This document shows positions 1-5,658 of a DNA stretch of 8,305 nt, piece after piece. The stretch comes from CAIVPM01 sp049242865. Its GTDB lineage: Bacteria > Bacteroidota > Bacteroidia > Chitinophagales > Chitinophagaceae. Under the pieces are notes generated by a model, which made no database searches, was not told the origin of the DNA, and saw only the letters and a program-made list of their open reading frames with translations. How positions within the stretch are numbered: the stretch's first letter is position 1; each line of letters begins with the position of its first letter. The DNA lies in assembly GCA_049242865.1 (NCBI GenBank), contig JBMLOR010000242.1, positions 1-8,305 on the forward strand, in the 5' to 3' direction. The position numbers were made by a program, and so were the translations under genes.

Positions 1-923
1 GCAGCTTTTAAACAAAGCAAACGAGCAGCTTCAATTCTTGTTGCCATATCAGCTAGTTTAAATTGAATAGCTTGGTGATTGCAAATTTCTTTTCCAAAGG
101 CTTTACGCGTTTTACTATATTTTAATGCCAATTCATAAGCACCACTTGCAATACCTAAGGCTTGTGCAGCAATACCTATTCTTCCTCCTGAAAGAGTTTT
201 CATGGCAAAGGTGAAACCAAAACCATCTGCACCAATCCTGTTTTCTTTAGGCACTTTTACATCGTTAAACAAAATGGTATGTGTATCACTTCCCCTAATG
301 CCTAATTTATTTTCTTTAGCTGCAACGGTAACGCCTGGCCAATTTTTTTCTACAATCAAGCAGTTAATTCCTTTACTACCTTTTGCAACATCTGTTTGTG
401 CCATAACCAAATAAACACTAGCACTGCTGCCATTGGTAATCCAGTTTTTTGTACCATTAAGCAAGTAATAATCACCTTTATCTTCAGCTGTTGTTTGTTG
501 GCTTGTAGCATCGCTACCAGCTTCAGGTTCGCTAAGTAAAAATGCACCTATGTATAAATTGCCATCTTTTTTGCCTTGTGCTAATGGTTTTAAATATTTT
601 TCTCTTTGCTCTTCGTTTCCAAATTTTTCTAAGCCGTAGTTTACCAAACTATTGTTTACACTTACACATACACTAGTACTTGCATCTATTTTACTTAACT
701 CTTCCATGGCTAATACATAACTAACAGTATCTAAGCCAGCACCTCCATTTTCAGGGGCAACCATCATACCCATAAATCCAAGATCAGCTAATTTCTCAAT
801 CTGTTCTTTTGGAAACTTTTGCAGTTCATCTCTTTCAATAACTCCAGGTAAACACTCATTTTGTGCAAAATCTCTAGCTGCTTTTTGTATCATTAACTGT
901 TCTTCTGAAAATTGAAAATCCAT
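1..923 (-). CDS. Acyl-CoA dehydrogenase, N-terminal 307 codons (3' end outside window)
   Basis: Flavoprotein of the acyl-CoA dehydrogenase family, which oxidises acyl-CoA to trans-2-enoyl-CoA in beta-oxidation or branched-chain amino-acid breakdown and passes electrons to ETF. The reading frame is open from the ATG at 923 to the left edge. Seen in the translation: an N-terminal helical domain beginning MDFQFSEEQLMIQ; the middle-domain motif SEPEAGSD at about residues 131-138; NGTKNWITNG at about 156-165, the FAD/substrate region; and SKTRKAFGKEICNHQ followed by LADMATRIEAAR near the edge, the start of the C-terminal helical domain. Members are usually about 380 residues, so roughly 70-75 codons, including the usual catalytic Glu region of the short/branched-chain group, lie outside the window. 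Chain-length specificity cannot be read here. It is transcribed divergently from the SDR gene, and a near-consensus promoter sits just upstream. Confidence 0.93.
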   Translation of the reverse strand, partial: MDFQFSEEQLMIQKAARDFAQNECLPGVIERDELQKFPKEQIEKLADLGFMGMMVAPENGGAGLDTVSYVLAMEELSKIDASTSVCVSVNNSLVNYGLEKFGNEEQREKYLKPLAQGKKDGNLYIGAFLLSEPEAGSDATSQQTTAEDKGDYYLLNGTKNWITNGSSASVYLVMAQTDVAKGSKGINCLIVEKNWPGVTVAAKENKLGIRGSDTHTILFNDVKVPKENRIGADGFGFTFAMKTLSGGRIGIAAQALGIASGAYELALKYSKTRKAFGKEICNHQAIQFKLADMATRIEAARLLCLKA

Positions 924-938
924 AGTAAAATTTTTTTG

Positions 939-968
939 CAAATGTATGCTAACGCTTGTTAGTTCAAA
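939..968 (-). promoter_or_regulatory. Bacteroidota-type promoter of the acyl-CoA dehydrogenase gene
   Basis: Read on the minus strand, TTTG (968-965) is followed by an 18-base spacer and TACATTTG (946-939), a perfect match to the Bacteroidota -7 consensus TAnnTTTG. The box ends 15 bases before the ATG at 923, implying a leader of only about 8-10 bases. The match is by eye; the start site is inferred. Confidence 0.6.
949..962. promoter_or_regulatory. Possible operator dyad inside the dehydrogenase promoter spacer
   Basis: CTAAC-GCTT-GTTAG is a perfect 5-bp inverted repeat with a 4-base centre. It lies wholly within the 18-base spacer between the -33 and -7 elements of the acyl-CoA dehydrogenase promoter. 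A repressor bound here would block RNA polymerase, and fatty-acid oxidation genes are commonly under TetR-type acyl-CoA-responsive repressors. No such regulator gene is in the window. A 5-bp arm can occur by chance, so this is tentative. Confidence 0.35.
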
Positions 969-975
969 ATAAAAA

Positions 976-1006
976 TTGTGGTTAATTTTTAAAAAAATGA
1001 TATTTG
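976..1006 (+). promoter_or_regulatory. Possible promoter of the SDR gene
   Basis: TTG (976-978), a 20-base spacer and GATATTTG (999-1006), one mismatch from TAnnTTTG. The box ends 14 bases before the ATG at 1021. It stands back to back with the divergent dehydrogenase promoter, with 7 bases between the two -33 elements. If real, it excludes the upstream in-frame starts at 976 and 997. Confidence 0.4.
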
Positions 1007-1020
1007 AAAAATTTATTATA

Positions 1021-1794
1021 ATGGAGGTACAAGTTAGGGGTAAACAGTTTATAGTTTGTGGAGCAACTTCTGGTTTTGGAAGAGCTATAGCTGTACAATT
1101 AATACAAGAAGGAGCACATGTGATTGCAATTGCAAGAGGTAAACAAAAGCTAATTGAATTACAGCAGCTATACCCTAACGATTTAACTATAATGGAAGCC
1201 GATATTACACAGCTGCAATCCATTGAAGATTTAAAAAATCTTATTGAAAATAAAACTATTGAAGGAGTAGTAATAAACGCTGGTGGTCCGCCTGCAAAAA
1301 TGATTCAAGAAACCACAATGGATGACTGGGATAATGCTTACCAATTAATACTTAAATGGAAAGTTGCTCTTGTACAAATGTTACTACCCAAAATGATGAC
1401 TCATAACTACGGTAAAGTTGTATTTATTGAAAGTTCAAGTGTAAAACAACCAATAGAAAATTTGGTGCTTAGTACTTCATTAAGACTAGCAGTGGTTGGT
1501 TTTGCAAAAACTTTGGCACAAGAGGTTGCTAAATACAATATTACTGTAAATGTGCTTGCCCCTGGCAGTCACGATACTCCAGCAATTGATCGTTTGTATC
1601 ATAAAAAAGTAGAACAAACAGGCATAGATTTTGCATCTGTAAAAGCTGCAGCCATACAACAAATTCCATTACAACAACTGGGCGATGCAACTAATTTTGC
1701 TAGCCTAGCTGTTTGGTTGCTTAGCCCATTAAGTAAGTTTGTAACAGGGCAAACATTTGCTGTTGAAGGGGGCGTAGTTAAAAGTACCTTATAG
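1021..1794 (+). CDS. Atypical short-chain dehydrogenase/reductase lacking the YxxxK motif
   Basis: Rossmann-fold protein of the SDR superfamily, 257 residues, the normal length for classical SDRs. Seen: CGATSGFG at 13-20 (the TGxxxGxG cofactor loop with Cys for Thr), an acidic D61 after beta-4, NAGG at 86-89, ESSS at 137-140 supplying a Ser at 138, TVNVLAPG at 175-182 and the C-terminal TGQTFAVEGG. The usual catalytic Tyr and Lys are absent: alignment through VVGFAKTLAQEVA puts Ser151 and Arg155 there, and Ile110 replaces the tetrad Asn. It therefore resembles the known beta-ketoacyl-reductase-like SDR subgroup without a standard active site. Substrate and even catalytic activity are unknown. 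ATG 1021 is chosen because SDRs start just before the first strand; an in-frame TTG (976) and ATG (997) upstream would add a poor extension and overlap the putative promoter. gmk follows after 49 bases. Confidence 0.88.
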   Translation: MEVQVRGKQFIVCGATSGFGRAIAVQLIQEGAHVIAIARGKQKLIELQQLYPNDLTIMEADITQLQSIEDLKNLIENKTIEGVVINAGGPPAKMIQETTMDDWDNAYQLILKWKVALVQMLLPKMMTHNYGKVVFIESSSVKQPIENLVLSTSLRLAVVGFAKTLAQEVAKYNITVNVLAPGSHDTPAIDRLYHKKVEQTGIDFASVKAAAIQQIPLQQLGDATNFASLAVWLLSPLSKFVTGQTFAVEGGVVKSTL

Positions 1795-1799
1795 CTTGT

Positions 1800-1830
1800 T
1801 TTGGCTTTAGGCTTTCATTCCCTTTCTTTG
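1800..1830 (+). promoter_or_regulatory. Possible gmk promoter
   Basis: TTTG (1800-1803), a 19-base spacer and TTTCTTTG (1823-1830), one mismatch from TAnnTTTG. The box ends 13 bases before the gmk ATG. It would let gmk be transcribed independently of the SDR gene, which ends at 1794. Confidence 0.4.
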
Positions 1831-1843
1831 CAAAAATTATTTT

Positions 1844-2422
1844 ATGCAAGCTCCAATTAAAAAAATTATCATAATTACAGCACCTTCTGGAGCAGGCAAA
1901 ACAAGTATTACACATTTTTTGCTTAAAAAGCATCCCTTTCTTACATTCTCGATAAGTGCCACTACAAGGCAAAGGAGAGGTGAAGAGGTAAACGGTAAAG
2001 ATTATTATTTTATTGGTGTTGATGATTTTCAATCAAAAATAAAAAACAATGAATTTGCAGAGTGGGAAATGGTTTATGAAGGAAAATATTATGGTACTTT
2101 AAAAACCGAACTTGACCGTATTTGGAATGAAAATAAAATCCCAATTTTAGACATTGATGTTAAAGGTGCTATACATATTCAACAACAATATAAAGGTCAA
2201 ACACTTGCCATTTTTATAGAACCTCCAAGTGTTGATGAGCTAAAAAGAAGGCTAGAAAGTAGAGGCACCGAAAGTGCTGAAAGTATAGCTACTCGTGTAA
2301 ACAAAGCAGCTTACGAAATTTCATTTAAAAATAACTTTGATAAAAGTATTGTGAATGATGATTTACAAAAAGCATGTAGTGAGGCCGAAACTTCGATTTT
2401 ACAATTTTTAAACATTACATAA
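1844..2422 (+). CDS. gmk: Guanylate kinase
   Basis: Cytoplasmic enzyme that phosphorylates GMP (and dGMP) to GDP using ATP, essential for GTP supply and (p)ppGpp balance. At 192 residues it fits the usual bacterial length of about 190-210. Seen: P-loop APSGAGKTS at 13-21; the guanylate-kinase signature TTRQRRGEEVNGKDYYF at 40-56; the GMP-binding segment EFAEWEMVYEGKYYGT; the core motif DIDVKGA; and the lid with RLESRGTES followed by an Arg (TRV). All key residues appear intact. The ATG lies 49 bases after the SDR stop, with a candidate promoter between. The stop codon runs into the left arm of a strong hairpin terminator, so this is the last gene of the rightward unit. Confidence 0.97.
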   Translation: MQAPIKKIIIITAPSGAGKTSITHFLLKKHPFLTFSISATTRQRRGEEVNGKDYYFIGVDDFQSKIKNNEFAEWEMVYEGKYYGTLKTELDRIWNENKIPILDIDVKGAIHIQQQYKGQTLAIFIEPPSVDELKRRLESRGTESAESIATRVNKAAYEISFKNNFDKSIVNDDLQKACSEAETSILQFLNIT

Positions 2423-2452
2423 AAAAAGCTACATTTTTTTGTAGCTTTTTTT
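2421..2452. terminator. Bidirectional intrinsic terminator between gmk and the barrel gene
   Basis: Perfect 13-bp inverted repeat: an A-run plus GCTACA (2421-2433), a six-T loop (2434-2439), then TGTAGC plus a T-run (2440-2452). Because one arm begins with seven A and the other ends with seven T, the hairpin is followed by a U-tract on either strand. It sits between two convergent genes (stops at 2422 plus and 2478 minus), so one element probably ends both transcripts. Confidence 0.9.
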
Positions 2453-2477
2453 ATTCATTTAAATTCTAAAATTGGTA

Positions 2478-3380
2478 TTACCAATTGCTAAATCTTACAC
2501 CTACCGAAAAAGGATATTGCTCTAATCTTGTACTATTTTTAAACATATTTGTTAAGCTATAGCTACCATAAAGCCTTACAACGCCTAGCCCAATTTCGCC
2601 AATTACTGTAGCTTTAAATGGCTCTAAATCTAAATTGCCACGCTCTTTTACTTTTCCACGCTCGTTACTTATTTGTTTGTTGTAGCTACTTAATAAGTAG
2701 CCAAAACTCATACCACCACTAATACTAAAACTATTAAATTTATTTGGGCGTGCAGTGTAATTAAACATTACCGGAACAGTTAAATAGCCTGTAAATAACT
2801 TGTTTTTACTAAAGTTGATGGTATCATTAAACAACATGTTTTGTGGGTTAGTTCTGTAGCTTAATGAACGCTCGTATCTAAAATTAAACATTTCATAACC
2901 AATGCCATACTTAAAATTGAGTTTATTTTTCGACAGGTTTATTTTTTGCATAAACACCCAAATATTCACGTTGCTAGTTTTACTAGCTTTAAGCTGCATA
3001 CTTTGAGCATTTACTGCACCTGCAGATGGTTTTAAAACCTTTAAATAATCACCTGCTTGAGCGTTGGTGTAATTGGTGTTATTTACTACGTTGGCAAAGC
3101 CTAAATCAAAAATCCACCAATTGGTTTCAATGTTTTTTGGTTTGCGTTCACGAGTATTGGTCCAGTTCCAATTAATATTTACGTCCCAATTTTTGTTTTT
3201 ACGTTTTGAGTCAGTTGCAGTGTCATAAACTGGTTTTCCTTTTCTAACAATGTAGTAATTGCCAATTTTTAAAGTGTCAGATTTAGGTTCAGTAGTGTCC
3301 GACAAGTTTTTAAATGTAGTTTGTGCAAAGCTTATGTTAGCTATTGAAACAATAGCAGATAAGAGTATTATTTTTTTCAT
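2478..3380 (-). CDS. Secreted outer-membrane beta-barrel protein of the sigma operon
   Basis: 300-residue protein with a clear type I signal peptide (MKKIILLSAIVSIANISFAQ, residues 1-20). A charged, Trp-rich segment follows (about 30-90, including NWDVNINWNWTN). The remainder shows alternating hydrophobic/polar strands typical of small Bacteroidota barrels of the OMP_b-brl family: LNFKYGIGYEMFNFRYE at 154-170, LFTGYLTVPVMFNYTA at 195-210, FSISGGMSFGYLLSS at 218-232, ATVIGEIGLGVVRLYGSYSL at 257-276 and a final strand ending in an aromatic residue (SVGVRFSNW). There are no cysteines. ATG 3380 is chosen because it starts the signal peptide; an in-frame ATG at 3425 would overlap the anti-sigma gene and bury the signal. 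It is the last gene of the sigma operon, 16 bases after the anti-sigma stop. Function unknown; regulon member or sensor is inferred from position. Confidence 0.85.
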   Translation of the reverse strand: MKKIILLSAIVSIANISFAQTTFKNLSDTTEPKSDTLKIGNYYIVRKGKPVYDTATDSKRKNKNWDVNINWNWTNTRERKPKNIETNWWIFDLGFANVVNNTNYTNAQAGDYLKVLKPSAGAVNAQSMQLKASKTSNVNIWVFMQKINLSKNKLNFKYGIGYEMFNFRYERSLSYRTNPQNMLFNDTINFSKNKLFTGYLTVPVMFNYTARPNKFNSFSISGGMSFGYLLSSYNKQISNERGKVKERGNLDLEPFKATVIGEIGLGVVRLYGSYSLTNMFKNSTRLEQYPFSVGVRFSNW

Positions 3381-3396
3381 GATATTTTTTAATTTT

Positions 3397-4539
3397 TTAT
3401 AAAGAAGCAGTTGATGTGGCCACATCTTCTAACTGAGCTTTTTTGCTTTTTTTGAATATTTTTCCAACCTTACCTAAAAGGCCATTTACTTTTTGTTTAT
3501 TTAGTTTTAAGTTACCCACATACACAGTGTTATCGTTTTCGGCATCAACATCTAAAGTTTTAAACACAATATTTTTTGCAATTGAGTTATTTAAAGCGTT
3601 GTTGTTAGCAACTGTGTTTGCAGTATTGGTAGTAGTATTATTTGCAACATCGTTAGTTGTTAAAGTTTGAATAGGTTTAGTTTGGTTGGTTGTTTCATTA
3701 GAAGTAGTTACTGATGTAGCTTGATTTTTGGCAACATCATTTTCAGTTTGTAAACTATTTATTGGCAATGGTGTTGATGAATTATTGCTGATAGTGCTAG
3801 TTTTATTATTTACCACCTCGTTGTTAACTGAATTTGTTTTGGTAAAATCAACTTCTTTAAGAGTAACTTTATTTTTTTCAGTCGTTACTTTATTGTTGTT
3901 TTGAATTAATGATGGATTTATCGAAGCATTATTTTGTTTATTTATACTAGTAGTATTAATATCTTGAGGATTTTGTTTTGAATCCTTCACTTCAATTGCA
4001 GTTTTTACCGTATCAACTGAAGGCTCTTTGCTTAAAAGAATGAAGGTAGTGGCTATAATTCCTATTAAAATGGCTGCTGCACTAAACTGTTTAAAGTACA
4101 TAAAAACAATTGGGCGTTTAGCTACTTTTTTGTACAATACTTCTTTGTTTTCAAACACAACGGCATAATCTGGTAAAGCTTTAGTTTGTTGGTATAACTC
4201 AAACTCTTTTTTTATTTGTTGGTTTGATTTGGCAAAAGTTTCAACTTGTTTTTTATGTGTGTCACTTAATGCATCATTAACGTATTCAACAAAATAAGCA
4301 GGATAATTATGCAGGTTAATTTCATCATTTTCGAATTTAAATAAGGCATCTTTTGGCAGCCCTTTAAATTCTTCATTGTCTATCGAATCTAATTTTGTAT
4401 TTAATAACAAGTCTAGCTCTTCTTTAGCCTCATAATTTTTTGCAACAAATTCATCAACAGCATCCATTTCGTGTGGCTGTAACTCTCCATCTACATAAAG
4501 TAGTAAAAGCTCTTGATAATTATTTGTGTTAATGTTCAT
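3397..4539 (-). CDS. One-pass anti-sigma factor with duplicated N-terminal domain
   Basis: 380 residues, no cysteine, so not a zinc-type anti-sigma factor. The cytoplasmic part (1-150) holds two similar helical modules, YQELLLLYVDGELQPHE... at 8-50 and YPAYFVEYVNDALSDTH... at 79-121, which align without gaps with about 12 identities in 43. The first carries the YVDGEL motif common at the start of Bacteroidota anti-sigma domains. A single membrane helix lies at about 152-169 (FSAAAILIGIIATTFILL), preceded by basic residues, which places the N-terminus inside. The periplasmic part has a low-complexity Asn/Thr-rich tether (about 186-322), then a more ordered end with TVYVGNLKLNKQKVNGLL (338-355) and a basic tail. 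It lies 13 bases after the sigma gene, so it most likely binds and inhibits that sigma factor. The family is assigned from architecture and context rather than a strong signature. Confidence 0.8.
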   Translation of the reverse strand: MNINTNNYQELLLLYVDGELQPHEMDAVDEFVAKNYEAKEELDLLLNTKLDSIDNEEFKGLPKDALFKFENDEINLHNYPAYFVEYVNDALSDTHKKQVETFAKSNQQIKKEFELYQQTKALPDYAVVFENKEVLYKKVAKRPIVFMYFKQFSAAAILIGIIATTFILLSKEPSVDTVKTAIEVKDSKQNPQDINTTSINKQNNASINPSLIQNNNKVTTEKNKVTLKEVDFTKTNSVNNEVVNNKTSTISNNSSTPLPINSLQTENDVAKNQATSVTTSNETTNQTKPIQTLTTNDVANNTTTNTANTVANNNALNNSIAKNIVFKTLDVDAENDNTVYVGNLKLNKQKVNGLLGKVGKIFKKSKKAQLEDVATSTASL

Positions 4540-4552
4540 GTTTTAAAAATTA

Positions 4553-5038
4553 TTACAATACTTGTTCAATACTGCCTAAATATTCTTTTAATTGTATTCT
4601 TGCTCTATGCAAATACACTTTTACTTGACTTTCTTTTAATCCTGTTATTTTGCCAATTTCATCGTAATTGTAGCCTTCATAGTCTTTTAATAATACCAAG
4701 CTTTTATGTAAATCACTCAGGGTGTTTAAAGCTGCGTTCAGCTTTTTTCTAAGTTCAAAATTTGGCTGATATCCAACTTTATAATCTTCAGTTACCTCAT
4801 TTGCAACAATTACTTTTTTATTTTTTCTAATATGATCAATCATTTGATTGTAAGCAACAGTAAATAAAAAAGATTTAGCTTTTTCATTTTCAACTTGCTC
4901 TCTATTCTTCCACATTTTTTCAAAAGCCGTTTGTACAATATCTCTCGCATCTTCTTCATGCCTAATATTTTTAATTATAAACCTAAACACATTGTCGGCA
5001 TAATTAGTTACACAAATATTGTACTCCTTTTCGGTCAT
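4553..5038 (-). CDS. ECF-type RNA polymerase sigma factor
   Basis: 161-residue sigma-70 family protein of the extracytoplasmic-function group, with only regions 2 and 4. Region 2 covers about residues 12-75, with EEDARDIVQTAFEKMWKNR (core-binding helix 2.2) and SFLFTVAYNQMIDHIRKNKK (2.3-2.4, recognition of the -10 element). Region 4 covers about 95-152, with LSDLHKSLVLLKDYEGYNYDEI and the helix-turn-helix around EIGKITGLKESQVKVYLHRAR that reads the -35 element. It is slightly shorter than many ECFs but complete. First gene of a three-gene leftward operon with the anti-sigma and barrel genes. The upstream region holds an ECF-like promoter and a housekeeping -7 box, suggesting basal plus autoregulated expression. 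The inducing signal cannot be read from the sequence. Confidence 0.95.
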   Translation of the reverse strand: MTEKEYNICVTNYADNVFRFIIKNIRHEEDARDIVQTAFEKMWKNREQVENEKAKSFLFTVAYNQMIDHIRKNKKVIVANEVTEDYKVGYQPNFELRKKLNAALNTLSDLHKSLVLLKDYEGYNYDEIGKITGLKESQVKVYLHRARIQLKEYLGSIEQVL

Positions 5039-5083
5039 GTGATTTTCAAGTATATTTTCTGATAATTGCTTTGTTGTATGTAA

Positions 5084-5109
5084 TACGATTCCTACTAAAA
5101 AAAGTTACA
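5084..5109 (-). promoter_or_regulatory. Candidate ECF-type (autoregulatory) promoter of the sigma operon
   Basis: On the minus strand, TGTAAC (5109-5104) followed by a T-run, a 16-base spacer and CGTA (5087-5084). The AAC / 16 bases / CGT arrangement with T-rich sequence after the -35 is the classic layout of ECF promoters (compare sigma-W, TGAAAC-N16-CGTA). The predicted start lies about 40 bases upstream of the ATG at 5038. The match is by eye; recognition by the adjacent sigma factor is inferred. Confidence 0.5.
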
Positions 5110-5133
5110 CTATTAAATTATTTTTTACAGATG

Positions 5134-5141
5134 CAAAATTA
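5134..5141 (-). promoter_or_regulatory. Possible housekeeping -7 box upstream of the sigma operon
   Basis: TAATTTTG on the minus strand matches TAnnTTTG exactly, but no good TTTG/TTG -33 element is visible 17-21 bases upstream. It would give a leader of about 90 bases and lies upstream of the ECF-like promoter, a tandem arrangement that would supply basal transcription. Confidence 0.3.
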
Positions 5142-5173
5142 TCGGTATACGAAATAAGTAATAAATAGCTTTT

Positions 5174-5201
5174 TTTGATGTTTTAATAAAACTTAGGTTT
5201 G
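5174..5201 (+). promoter_or_regulatory. Promoter of the OB-fold / YceI operon
   Basis: TAGGTTTG (5194-5201) is a perfect TAnnTTTG box ending 17 bases before the ATG at 5219. A TTTG at 5174-5177 gives a 16-base spacer, slightly short. The box itself is the stronger evidence. It is divergent from the sigma operon control region. Confidence 0.5.
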
Positions 5202-5218
5202 TATTTTAATTTTTTAAT

Positions 5219-5635
5219 ATGAAAAGTAAAGTATTAAAGGCGTTTGGAATTGGTTTTCTTATTGGAATAATTGGTTTTTTAGCAGTAAAATTTATTCCTC
5301 GAACCGATTTTTACAAAAACTTAAAAGCCAAAAGTGGGGGCGAAATTACTGCTGTTGAACTAGTAAATAAGTATACCGAAAACGAAGCTTTGGCCGATAG
5401 TTTGTATGTAAATAAACAAATAGTTATTAAAGGAAAAGTTAGCAGCACAACTACCGAAAATGATGCTACTGTTGTTAATCTTGCTAGTGCTGATAGTAGT
5501 ACTTTTGTTGCTGTAACTTTAAAACCAAAACAAACTGTTCCAGCCCAAGGGCAAGAAATAATAATTAAAGGAATTTGTGCAGGAAAGCTTTCTGACGTAC
5601 AAATTACTGAAGGTGAAATAGTTGATAATAAATAG
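5219..5635 (+). CDS. Membrane-anchored OB-fold (tRNA_anti-like) protein
   Basis: 138 residues. An uncleaved-looking N-terminal membrane helix (about 8-26, FGIGFLIGIIGFLAVKF) is followed by an outward-facing domain. That domain resembles the Bacteroidota tRNA_anti-like OB-fold family: ELVNKYTENEALADSLYVNKQIVIKGKVSS (47-76) then strands ending in GQEIIIKGICAGKLSDVQIT (111-130). The family name comes from fold similarity, not from nucleic-acid binding shown here; an extracytoplasmic OB domain more likely binds protein or small ligands. Only one cysteine (Cys120) is present, whereas I recall relatives often carrying a second one after the DVxL segment. It is 23 bases upstream of the YceI gene and probably co-transcribed with it, since no promoter is visible between them. 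Function unknown. Confidence 0.75.
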   Translation: MKSKVLKAFGIGFLIGIIGFLAVKFIPRTDFYKNLKAKSGGEITAVELVNKYTENEALADSLYVNKQIVIKGKVSSTTTENDATVVNLASADSSTFVAVTLKPKQTVPAQGQEIIIKGICAGKLSDVQITEGEIVDNK

Positions 5636-5650
5636 ATAACAAATAGATAA
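5630..5650. repeat. Short tandem duplication over the OB-fold gene stop codon
   Basis: AAATAGATAA occurs at 5630-5639 and again at 5641-5650, an 11-base period. The first copy contains the TAG stop at 5633-5635. It is probably a slippage duplication in A+T-rich spacer with no evident role. Confidence 0.6.
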
Positions 5651-5658
5651 TCAATAAA

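Noticed and set aside
202..547. Short open frames overlapping the acyl-CoA dehydrogenase gene in other frames (202-414 plus, 356-547 minus)
   Set aside because: They lie over a well-conserved coding frame and show no recognisable protein features.
976..1020. In-frame TTG (976) and ATG (997) upstream of the SDR gene
   Set aside because: They would add up to 15 residues not seen in SDRs, and they overlap the putative promoter; ATG 1021 fits the family start.
2471..2485. Palindrome ATTGGTA-T-TACCAAT over the end of the barrel gene
   Set aside because: It covers the final Trp and stop codons and has a one-base centre with no T-tract; most likely chance, and the true terminator is the 2421-2452 hairpin.
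3381..3425. In-frame ATG at 3425 extending the barrel protein by 15 residues
   Set aside because: It overlaps the end of the anti-sigma gene and would put a polar stretch before a textbook signal peptide that begins at 3380.
3574..3984. Asn/Thr-rich region as a DNA tandem repeat or CRISPR-like array
   Set aside because: The codons are varied with no fixed repeat unit; it is protein low complexity, not a nucleotide array.
5144..5151. GTATAC palindrome in the sigma upstream region as an operator
   Set aside because: Only six bases are symmetric, which is expected by chance in A+T-rich DNA.
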